NCBI GenBank assembly: GCA_964494395.1 | Contig: CAZBTI010000185.1 | Span: forward strand, 1-5,054 | From: SHLQ01 sp964494395 | Lineage (GTDB): Bacteria; Actinomycetota; Acidimicrobiia; Acidimicrobiales; SHLQ01 | Direction of reading: 5' to 3' | Length of the DNA stretch: 5,054 nucleotides | Shown here: one piece after another, positions 1-4,644 of the stretch | Layout of the letters: each line of letters begins with the position of its first letter | How positions within the stretch are numbered: the stretch's first letter is position 1 | Notes under the pieces: model-generated | What the model saw: the letters and a program-made list of their open reading frames with translations, nothing else | Database searches by the model: none | What the model was told of the DNA's origin: nothing | Position numbers and translations under genes: made by a program

Positions 1-178
1 CGACGCGACCAGTTCCGCAGCCAGCGTCGAGAACCGAGGTGGGAGAGAATCGCTGCACGAAATCGACCTCGCCGTGGGCGCTCTTTCCGGCCGCTTCCAA
101 GTCGGCCCACTGCTTGTCGTAGGCCGAGGTGTCGACGGATTGCCAGCGCGGCTGCTGTTCGGGATCTTTGTTGTTCAT
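1..178 (-). CDS. SAM-dependent class I methyltransferase, N-terminal part (cut by window edge)
   Basis: Reading the minus strand from the ATG at 178-176 gives 59 codons that run off the left edge without a stop. The visible end of the protein is VLDAGCGTGRV (residues 49-59). This is motif I of class I (Rossmann-fold) methyltransferases, the glycine-rich loop that binds S-adenosylmethionine. The preceding stretch (YDKQWADLEAAG, residues 20-31) resembles the usual helix in front of that strand. The substrate cannot be told, because the acceptor-binding part lies outside the window. The ATG overlaps the stop codon of the upstream membrane-protein gene in an ATGA arrangement, so the two are probably cotranscribed and translationally coupled. 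Family assignment is firm from the motif; specificity is unknown. Confidence 0.85.
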   Translation of the reverse strand, partial: MNNKDPEQQPRWQSVDTSAYDKQWADLEAAGKSAHGEVDFVQRFSPTSVLDAGCGTGRV

Positions 179-609
179 ACTTGGGTGACGAGCCAGATAG
201 CGATTGCGCCTCGCAGCCACCAGATGATGGTGCGAGCCCAGTTTGTGCTGATGAGTTTCTCGATCATGGCACGATCGTAGGGCTCGCTGGCGAGGCGGCC
301 GTGGAAGGGGCCGTAGAGCACCATCGTGGCGATCCACGCGATTGCGAGCAGTGCACCGGAGATGAAGGCGACCGTCTTTGCCGAGCCGGATGCGTCGAGC
401 CAGAGCAGCAAGGCGAGGACCACTTCGACCGGAGCGAAGAGGGCCAGGGGTCTCGTGATCGCGCCCCCGTGGGCGGTGACGTACTCGGAGAAGTTCGACT
501 TGGTCACGTACCGAAAGGCCGGGTAGATCACTAGTTGGACTGCGGTCATCAGGCCCACCATCGCCAGCGTGAAGGCGAGGTGCGCGAGCGCCAGCATCGA
601 GATCTCCAT
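175..609 (-). CDS. Four-helix integral membrane protein of unknown function
   Basis: This 144-residue protein has four hydrophobic segments, at about residues 5-29, 53-71, 79-99 and 124-142, and no signal peptide cleavage site, so it should sit in the cytoplasmic membrane. Polar residues in or next to the helices stand out: H47, E62, H103, and the STNWART stretch (121-127) with R126 and R133. They could form a buried site, but I cannot name a function. The pattern resembles a widespread group of small uncharacterised four-helix proteins, somewhat like DUF1772; that is an impression, not a match. Its TGA overlaps the methyltransferase ATG by 4 bases, suggesting a two-gene operon. No Shine-Dalgarno sequence precedes the ATG. 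A TAACTT box 7 bases upstream would fit a leaderless message. Confidence 0.8.
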   Translation of the reverse strand: MEISMLALAHLAFTLAMVGLMTAVQLVIYPAFRYVTKSNFSEYVTAHGGAITRPLALFAPVEVVLALLLWLDASGSAKTVAFISGALLAIAWIATMVLYGPFHGRLASEPYDRAMIEKLISTNWARTIIWWLRGAIAIWLVTQV

Positions 610-616
610 TATCTAG

Positions 617-622
617 AAGTTA
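617..622 (-). promoter_or_regulatory. Candidate -10 box for a leaderless membrane-protein mRNA
   Basis: On the minus strand TAACTT lies 7 bases before the ATG at 609, the distance expected if transcription begins at or next to the A of the start codon. No purine-rich ribosome site is present. I see no convincing -35 box at normal spacing, so the call is weak. Confidence 0.3.
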
Positions 623-760
623 CCGAGCCAACAGGTTCGGGGACGGACTATCTCGTGAGTGAATCCGCACCGGCGGTTGTGAGAGAAGTAGACCTTTGGA
701 ATATCGCGAGCTAGATATGAAGTTCACGCAGTGACTCGAATAGGGCTGATGCCCGAGAAC

Positions 761-765
761 AGGGA
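761..765 (+). promoter_or_regulatory. Ribosome binding site that decides the gnd start
   Basis: AGGGA directly abuts the first in-frame ATG (766), which is too close for initiation, but lies 6 bases before the second in-frame ATG (772), which is ideal. This favours the 772 start. Confidence 0.6.
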
Positions 766-771
766 ATGCAG

Positions 772-2229
772 ATGTCTGAAGTTGAAGCGGTTGCGAATAT
801 TGGTCTGATCGGCCTGGCGGTGATGGGGCAGAACCTCGCATTGAATATGGCCGACAATGGTTACACCGTGGCCGTGTACAACCGCACGACGGAAACGATG
901 ACCGACTTTGTCGCATCGGCTACCGGCGACCAGAAGCTTGTGGGAGCAGAGACTCTCGAAGAACTCGTTGCCTGCTTGGAGCGCCCTCGCAAGATCATGC
1001 TGATGGTCAAGGCTGGCCCGATCGTCGACACGGTGATCGATAGCCTTATCCCGCTTCTCGAAGAAGGCGACATCATCATCGATGGTGGCAACTCTTTGTA
1101 CACCGACACCGAGGTACGAGTTGATCGTTTGGCTGAAGCCGGGCTGCTCTTCGTCGGCGCCGGTGTCTCTGGCGGCGAGGTCGGTGCTCGTTTCGGTCCG
1201 TCGATCATGCCTGGCGGCGCAAAGGAAGCTTGGCCCGAAATCAAGGATCTCTTCGAAGCCATCGCAGCTACAGCGGGCGAGGACGATGAGCCGACCACCA
1301 GTTGGGTGGGCAACCGAGGTGCTGGCCATTTCGTGAAGATGGTGCATAACGGGATCGAGTACGGCGACATGCAGGTTCTCTCTGAAGCCACGGCGCTTCT
1401 CCGCGGCCTAGGCAACTCGCCATCGGAAATTTCCGAGACCTTCCACCGCTGGAACGAGGGCCGGCTCGACTCCTACCTCGTTGAGATCTCTGCCGAAATT
1501 CTCGATGCCGTCGACGAGGACGGCACGACCCCAATGATCGATGTGGTGCTCGACGCCGCAGGTCAGAAGGGCACCGGCAAGTGGACCGTCATCTCCGCGA
1601 TGCAGATTGGTCAGCCCATGATGCTCGTCGCAGAGGCTGTGGGTGCCCGCATTGTTTCGTCGTTCGTCGAGATGCGAGCCAAGGCCGAAACTATTCTGTC
1701 CGCATCGGTCGAAGACATCGACGGCATCACCACCGACGACGTCGAGGCTGCGGTGTATGCATCCAAGCTGATCTCGTACACCCAGGGCTTCATGATGATG
1801 GGCGACGCATCGACCGATCTCGAAATGAACCTCGACCTCGCTGCCATCGCTCGACTCTGGAGGGCAGGCAGCATCATCCGTGCTCGCTTCCTCGACGACA
1901 TCGCTGATGCGTACGGCTCGAACCCGAACCTCGAGAACCTCTTGTTCAACGATCACTTCGCATCGGTCATCGTCGAGGCCGAAGTCGGACTTCGTAAGAC
2001 GGTCGTAGCCGCAGCCAAGGCCGGAATCGCGATTCCGACCCTCGCTTCAGCACTCACCTTCTACGACGGTCTTCGCAAGGCCCGAGGAACCGCTGGTCTC
2101 ATCCAGGCTCAGCGTGATTACTTCGGGGCACACACATACGAGCGTGTCGACCGCCCACGAGGCGAGTTCTTCCACACCGACTGGGCCGGCACCGGCGGCA
2201 CCGCAACCTCGGGTAGCTACTCGGCCTAG
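772..2229 (+). CDS. gnd: 6-phosphogluconate dehydrogenase, NADP-dependent, decarboxylating
   Basis: The enzyme oxidises and decarboxylates 6-phosphogluconate to ribulose 5-phosphate with NADP+, the last oxidative step of the pentose phosphate pathway, in the cytosol. At 485 residues it is a complete long-form (E. coli-type) member. The Rossmann loop is GLIGLAVMG (11-19). NRT at 37-39 is the segment that selects NADP+ in the family. IIIDGGNS (101-108) and GAGVSGGEVGARFGPSIMPGG (in 129-149) bind coenzyme and substrate. GAGHFVKMVHNGIEYGD (183-199) carries the general base K189, with H192, N193 and the acid E196. GQKGTGKW follows in the helical domain. RDYFGAH near the C-terminus gives R448 and H454, the substrate ligands reached from the other subunit of the dimer, and the tail has HTDW. 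All key residues are present. The ATG at 766 would add two residues; the ribosome site favours 772. The gene stands alone, without zwf or opcA next to it. Confidence 0.97.
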   Translation: MSEVEAVANIGLIGLAVMGQNLALNMADNGYTVAVYNRTTETMTDFVASATGDQKLVGAETLEELVACLERPRKIMLMVKAGPIVDTVIDSLIPLLEEGDIIIDGGNSLYTDTEVRVDRLAEAGLLFVGAGVSGGEVGARFGPSIMPGGAKEAWPEIKDLFEAIAATAGEDDEPTTSWVGNRGAGHFVKMVHNGIEYGDMQVLSEATALLRGLGNSPSEISETFHRWNEGRLDSYLVEISAEILDAVDEDGTTPMIDVVLDAAGQKGTGKWTVISAMQIGQPMMLVAEAVGARIVSSFVEMRAKAETILSASVEDIDGITTDDVEAAVYASKLISYTQGFMMMGDASTDLEMNLDLAAIARLWRAGSIIRARFLDDIADAYGSNPNLENLLFNDHFASVIVEAEVGLRKTVVAAAKAGIAIPTLASALTFYDGLRKARGTAGLIQAQRDYFGAHTYERVDRPRGEFFHTDWAGTGGTATSGSYSA

Positions 2230-2257
2230 AGGCCGTTCTCGACCTCGCACAGCGAGG
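2222..2257. terminator. Tandem hairpins between converging gnd and RTX reading frames
   Basis: Two perfect hairpins follow each other. CGGCC/GGCCG (2222-2226 and 2231-2235) has a TAGA loop containing the gnd stop codon. CCTCGC/GCGAGG (2243-2248 and 2252-2257) has an ACA loop. Their place at the meeting point of convergent frames suits a bidirectional terminator, but neither has a strong T-tract, so an intrinsic terminator is only possible. Confidence 0.4.
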
Positions 2258-2615
2258 CTGTATCAGAATCAGAACCACCGTTGCAGGTGTCGTTGCCAGC
2301 GCCCCCGTTTAGGACGTCGCTGCCGGCGTTGCCGCGCAAGGTGTCGGCACCGCCGTTTCCGGAAAGAGTGTCGTTACCTTTGCCACCGCTGATGTCATCG
2401 GCGCCTTTGCCGCCGGCGATGGTGTCTTTGCCGTTCCCACCGTTGATGGTGTCGTTGCCCTTGCCGCCGTTGACGTTGTCTGCACCAGCACCGGCGACGA
2501 TGTTTGAACCGTCGGTGTTGGGAGAGCCGCCTGACTCTGCGAGAAGTAACAGGCATACCAGCTGAGTAACGGTGTCGAAAACACGTGCCCGATCTGCGTA
2601 ATGGCTTTCGTTTGA
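2226..2615 (-). pseudogene. RTX calcium-binding repeat protein, C-terminal remnant or frameshifted gene
   Basis: The minus-strand frame ending at the TAG 2228-2226 encodes nine consecutive nonapeptides of the RTX type, such as GGKGNDTIN, GGNGKDTIA, GGKGADDIS and GGKGNDTLS, then a tail with GNDTCNGG and LCEVENGL. In RTX proteins each GGxGxDxUx unit makes a turn and strand of a parallel beta roll that binds calcium outside the cell. The tail with two cysteines looks like the natural end of such proteins, so the 3' end seems intact. The front is the problem. The frame is open for 129 codons back to a TGA at 2618-2616 but contains no ATG, GTG or TTG. Only CTG codons are available, the first at 2561-2559. 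A hydrophobic run QLVCLLLLA just before the repeats could be the relic of a signal peptide. A GTG-started frame begins at 2584 in another register, so a frameshift near 2500-2560 is one explanation; a decayed fragment is the other. The repeat coding itself is certain. Confidence 0.7.
2253..2495 (-). repeat. Nine tandem 27-base RTX nonapeptide units
   Basis: In the minus-strand frame, nine units of 9 residues run without interruption from AGAGADNVN to GGSDSDTAS. Units 2, 4 and 5 are nearest the GGxGxD consensus. Unit 6 (GNGGADTLR) and unit 7 (GNAGSDVLN) keep the aspartate, while the last unit has lost the third glycine. The match to codon register across 243 bases shows the repeat is a coding one. 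Confidence 0.85.
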
Positions 2616-2638
2616 TCACTCGGGTCGCTGCCTACACT
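2612..2638 (+). promoter_or_regulatory. Candidate promoter giving a leaderless mRNA
   Basis: TTGATC (2612-2617) and TACACT (2633-2638) are separated by 15 bases. The -10 box ends 7 bases before the ATG at 2646, so transcription would start at or next to the start codon. No Shine-Dalgarno sequence is present in the bases before that ATG, which agrees with leaderless translation, common in actinobacteria. The spacer is short, which lowers certainty. Confidence 0.45.
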
Positions 2639-2645
2639 CCCGACT

Positions 2646-3086
2646 ATGGCACTTACAGATATTGCTCAGGACCACGCGCGGATGTCGGCTCTCGTCGACG
2701 AGGGGGTCGCCGAGCTCGAAGACGAACTCGCGTCACTTGGCGGGCTTAAGGGCAAGGCCGTCTCGGCTGGGTACAAGGCTGTGACGAAGGTGAAGCCCGA
2801 GTTTGTTCCCGAGAACATCCGACGCCTGGTTCCAATGTGTGCTCCTGCGCTCGATGATCACGTGGCTCAGGCGCAGCAGGCTGGGGTCAGTATCGATGAT
2901 CACTTCTCTGGCCAAGCGGACTCGGTTGCCGAAGATCTCTTGGCTGCGACCGATCAGCGGGCGACTACTGCGAACAATCAACTGGCCGTCGGGGTCTACA
3001 ACAAGTTGCGCCCAACCGCGAAGGACCGTGTTGTCGCCGGGATGCCTCGCCTCGCCAAGCTCGTTAAACGCCATCACGGCAACTAA
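2646..3086 (+). CDS. Small helical protein, DUF6918-like
   Basis: The 146-residue product has no signal peptide or membrane segment and appears mostly alpha-helical, so it should be cytoplasmic. I associate it from memory with the actinobacterial DUF6918 family. The shared features are an alanine- and lysine-rich helix (GKAVSAGYKAVTKVKP, 36-51), the FVPENIRRLVP segment (53-63), a stretch near ALDDH (68-72), SVAEDLLAATDQRA (93-106) and the basic C-terminus with YNKLRPTAKDRVV (118-130) and LVKRH (139-143). No catalytic motif is visible and the family has no known function. Start choice: no other ATG, GTG or TTG in frame lies nearby upstream with a ribosome site, and a -10 box sits at leaderless distance. 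The gene stands alone, with a spacer of more than 130 bases before the next gene. Being a real gene is nearly certain; the family name is less so. Confidence 0.8.
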   Translation: MALTDIAQDHARMSALVDEGVAELEDELASLGGLKGKAVSAGYKAVTKVKPEFVPENIRRLVPMCAPALDDHVAQAQQAGVSIDDHFSGQADSVAEDLLAATDQRATTANNQLAVGVYNKLRPTAKDRVVAGMPRLAKLVKRHHGN

Positions 3087-3093
3087 GTGCCGT
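3076..3093 (+). terminator. Hairpin across the stop codon of the DUF6918-like gene
   Basis: ACGGCA (3076-3081) pairs perfectly with TGCCGT (3088-3093) around a six-base loop that holds the TAA. It may slow or end transcription, but no T-tract follows, so the call is tentative. Confidence 0.35.
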
Positions 3094-3121
3094 TACTAGC
3101 CAGTAGCCCAGGCTGAAGCCG

Positions 3122-3157
3122 TTGAATTAGCACAGGAAGTGTTTGATTAGGTACTTT
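3122..3157 (+). promoter_or_regulatory. Weak promoter candidate for the first LRR gene
   Basis: TTGAAT (3122-3127) is followed after 17 bases by GATTAG (3145-3150); TACTTT (3152-3157) is an alternative -10 without a good -35. The region is locally AT-rich relative to the flanking genes. Either choice implies a leader of about 55-65 bases. Confidence 0.3.
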
Positions 3158-3205
3158 TAGTGGTGCGCCAGCATGGTGCTCGTAACCGAGTGGATCGTGA
3201 AGACG

Positions 3206-3211
3206 AAGGAG
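3206..3211 (+). promoter_or_regulatory. Ribosome binding site of the first LRR gene
   Basis: AAGGAG lies 7 bases before the ATG at 3219. This is a near-perfect Shine-Dalgarno site and fixes the start. Confidence 0.75.
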
Positions 3212-3218
3212 TGGGGAC

Positions 3219-4037
3219 ATGGTGACCTCAACGAGTGCGGACCTGTTTCCACGGCAGCAGCCGAAAGTGCTTCCAGAACCCGAGGTGGTCGAGCGACGCG
3301 GTCGAGGAAAATTTGTGAGCGTAGCGGCTGTCGTTTTTGCTCTTCTTGTCCTGGTTCTTGGGGGTATTGCCCTTTTCCTGCCCGGTGAAGACGAAGAACG
3401 CACAGATCGAGAAACGCTGCTTCAGGTCGCTGCGTCAAACCCGAACTGGGTAGCTGAACTTGGCTGGGATACGACCACCGACCCGTGCGCATGGGAAGGC
3501 ATCTTCTGCACCTTGAACTCGGTGACTCGAGTGCTCGTCGCCGACGAAGGTTTGTCTGGTGAGATTCCGGCGGAGCTTGGGGAGCTAACTGAACTCCTCG
3601 TACTGAACTTGAACGGCAACGAACTAACGGGCGAAATTCCGAGGGAGTTTGCGAATCTCCGCAGCCTTCAAGGTCTGAGCCTTAGCAACAACGCTCTGAC
3701 TGGTGAGATCCCGAAGGAACTCACGGGGCTATCGAATCTTCGACAGCTCGGCTTGAATGGGAATTCCCTGACGGGCGAGCTCCCCGCCGAACTTGTGAAC
3801 CTGGTCAACCTTGAGCAGCTCAGTCTTGGGGGCAATGGCCTGACCGGTGAGATCCCAGCTGAGCTTGCAAGTCTCGCCGACCTGCGGGGTTTGGGTCTGA
3901 GTGGAAACGACCTGACCGGCGAGATCCCAGCTGAGCTCGCACGTCTGGCGAATCTTGAGCGCCTTGCTCTCGGCGGCAACAATTTTATGGGCGAGGTGCC
4001 CGCCGAACTTGCCGAGATCCTCGAGGCGAACGGCTAA
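3219..4037 (+). CDS. Membrane-anchored plant-type leucine-rich repeat protein
   Basis: The 272-residue protein has a charged cytoplasmic head (1-32, ending in the basic ERRGRGK), one transmembrane helix (about 33-54) and no lipobox, so it should be an N-in, C-out surface protein. After a short acidic linker comes a cap: ETLLQVAASNPNW (65-77), then W83 and DPCAWEGIFC (88-97), with C90 and C97 likely forming a disulphide. This resembles the LRRNT_2 cap of plant receptor proteins. Seven repeats of 24 residues fill 102-272, with the plant-type pattern LxxLxLxxNxLTGEIPxEL. The final repeat runs to the end, with no C-terminal cap and no kinase, enzyme or wall-sorting signal. LRR arcs of this kind bind proteins, so adhesion or recognition is a reasonable inference, but the ligand is unknown. 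A paralogue with the same cap begins at 4645. The gene is complete and preceded by a strong ribosome site. Confidence 0.92.
   Translation: MVTSTSADLFPRQQPKVLPEPEVVERRGRGKFVSVAAVVFALLVLVLGGIALFLPGEDEERTDRETLLQVAASNPNWVAELGWDTTTDPCAWEGIFCTLNSVTRVLVADEGLSGEIPAELGELTELLVLNLNGNELTGEIPREFANLRSLQGLSLSNNALTGEIPKELTGLSNLRQLGLNGNSLTGELPAELVNLVNLEQLSLGGNGLTGEIPAELASLADLRGLGLSGNDLTGEIPAELARLANLERLALGGNNFMGEVPAELAEILEANG
3522..4034 (+). repeat. Seven tandem 72-base LRR units
   Basis: The units start at residues 102, 126, 150, 174, 198, 222 and 246 of the protein, with exact 24-residue spacing and no insertions. Units 5 and 6 share a 30-base core (from 3840 and 3912) that differs at only two bases, both synonymous (GGT/GGC and CTT/CTC). 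The last unit is degenerate (NNFMGEVPAEL). Confidence 0.88.
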
Positions 4038-4089
4038 ACCCCTGCGGGGACGTCCACATCTGTCGAGGACGGAGTGGAAGTTGGACTCC

Positions 4090-4341
4090 TCACATGTTGA
4101 GGGTGCGAACACGCCGTCGGAACTTCAGCTCTCTGTATCCCAGGTAAGAGCCGACGAGCGAGAGCCCAATGGCGACGTGTGGAACCGCAGTTCCGAGCAG
4201 GAACGTGCCGAGGGCGAGCGCTGGGGAGTATCTCTCGCGAATCTGCAAGCAGGCGTAGAGGAGTCCGGATCCGCCGATGGAGAGAATGACGATGGAGACC
4301 GAGATCAAGGAGAACAACGAGAACACGTCGGTGATCGTCAT
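4090..4341 (-). CDS. Small two-helix membrane protein, hypothetical
   Basis: I do not recognise this 83-residue protein. It has two hydrophobic segments, at about residues 6-30 and 45-68, joined by a short charged loop (QIRERYSP, 37-44). It ends in a basic tail (KFRRRVR) that by the positive-inside rule should be cytoplasmic, which puts both ends inside. The ATG at 4341 is chosen over the in-frame ATG at 4356 because AAAGGA sits 6 bases before it. The gene lies between the two LRR genes on the opposite strand and converges on the first, 52 bases away. Two clean hydrophobic helices plus a well-placed ribosome site argue that it is real. A link to the LRR proteins is only suggested by position. 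Confidence 0.62.
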   Translation of the reverse strand: MTITDVFSLFSLISVSIVILSIGGSGLLYACLQIRERYSPALALGTFLLGTAVPHVAIGLSLVGSYLGYRELKFRRRVRTLNM

Positions 4342-4347
4342 TTGGGT

Positions 4348-4353
4348 TCCTTT
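4348..4353 (-). promoter_or_regulatory. Ribosome binding site deciding the start of the small membrane protein
   Basis: On the minus strand AAAGGA is followed by ACCCAA and then the ATG at 4341. It overlaps the codons that would follow the ATG at 4356, so it supports the shorter protein. Confidence 0.6.
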
Positions 4354-4500
4354 CATCTCGGTCAGCTGAAGAGCTTCGGCCGAGGCTCAGGAGGTATTTC
4401 GGATGTCCGAATAACCCACGTAAACGATTGTTCAAACCCGGAGAATCGAGCAAATTGATTTGGACGTTTCTTCTTCTCGGAGCCGTGCGCTATCCCGGTT

Positions 4501-4529
4501 TTGATGCGAATCTAACCCGAGGTGATAAT
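4501..4529 (+). promoter_or_regulatory. Sigma-70-like promoter for the second LRR gene
   Basis: TTGATG (4501-4506, 4 of 6 matches to TTGACA) and GATAAT (4524-4529, 5 of 6 matches to TATAAT) are separated by exactly 17 bases. This is the best promoter in the window. Transcription should start near 4536, leaving a leader of about 109 bases before the ATG at 4645. Confidence 0.6.
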
Positions 4530-4561
4530 TTCAGAACTTCGGACTACTTCAAGTGCTTTTG

Positions 4562-4577
4562 GCGCCCGACTGGGCGC
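4562..4577 (+). other. GC-rich hairpin in the leader of the second LRR gene
   Basis: GCGCCC (4562-4567) pairs perfectly with GGGCGC (4572-4577) around the loop GACT. No T-tract follows on the plus strand, so it does not look like a plain terminator. It would lie about 25 bases into the predicted transcript and could stabilise or regulate the leader. No known riboswitch class was recognised. Confidence 0.45.
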
Positions 4578-4627
4578 TCTAAGTGGGATTTCAATATGTT
4601 CGCTCGGTAGGCGGATATCGAAAACTG

Positions 4628-4633
4628 AAGGAG
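4628..4633 (+). promoter_or_regulatory. Ribosome binding site of the second LRR gene
   Basis: AAGGAG is a strong Shine-Dalgarno core, 11 bases before the ATG at 4645. That is somewhat long but usable. The TTG immediately after it (4634) runs into a stop after four codons, so it is not the start. Confidence 0.5.
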
Positions 4634-4644
4634 TTGAGCCCACG

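Larger units (their letters stand above)
610..771. promoter_or_regulatory. Divergent intergenic region between membrane-protein gene and gnd
   Basis: This 162-base spacer must hold the promoters of both divergent genes. For gnd the best I can find is TTGTGA (677-682), a 17-base spacer and AATATC (700-705), which is a poor -10. An alternative is TAGACC (689-694) with TAGATA (712-717), also spaced by 17. Neither is strong. No operator-like palindrome or riboswitch was recognised. Confidence 0.3.

Noticed and set aside
724..1347. Minus-strand frame of 207 codons over the start of gnd
   Set aside because: It is opposite a fully conserved gnd; the translation is His/Arg/Asp-rich without any motif, typical of an antisense shadow.
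2253..2495. The 27-base periodicity as a possible CRISPR or noncoding tandem array
   Set aside because: There are no identical repeats separated by unique spacers; the period is 9 codons of a GGxGxD protein repeat.
2281..2565. Plus-strand frame of Leu/Pro/Ser repeats (LPLPPL-like)
   Set aside because: It is the antisense of the RTX units. Its regular 9-residue period is explained by the RTX coding on the other strand.
3173..3388. Plus-strand frame of 71 codons overlapping the start of the first LRR gene
   Set aside because: It overlaps the LRR ribosome site and coding region in another register. The Cys/Arg-rich translation and lack of its own ribosome site suggest a shadow.
4039..4060. CCCC/GGGG mini-hairpin after the first LRR gene
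   Set aside because: A stem of only 4 bp with a 3-base loop and no T-tract. It could help end the convergent transcripts, but it is too weak to list as a terminator.
4428..4610. 60-codon plus-strand frame starting with TTG
   Set aside because: It has no ribosome site, covers the promoter and leader hairpin of the second LRR gene, and shows no recognisable features.
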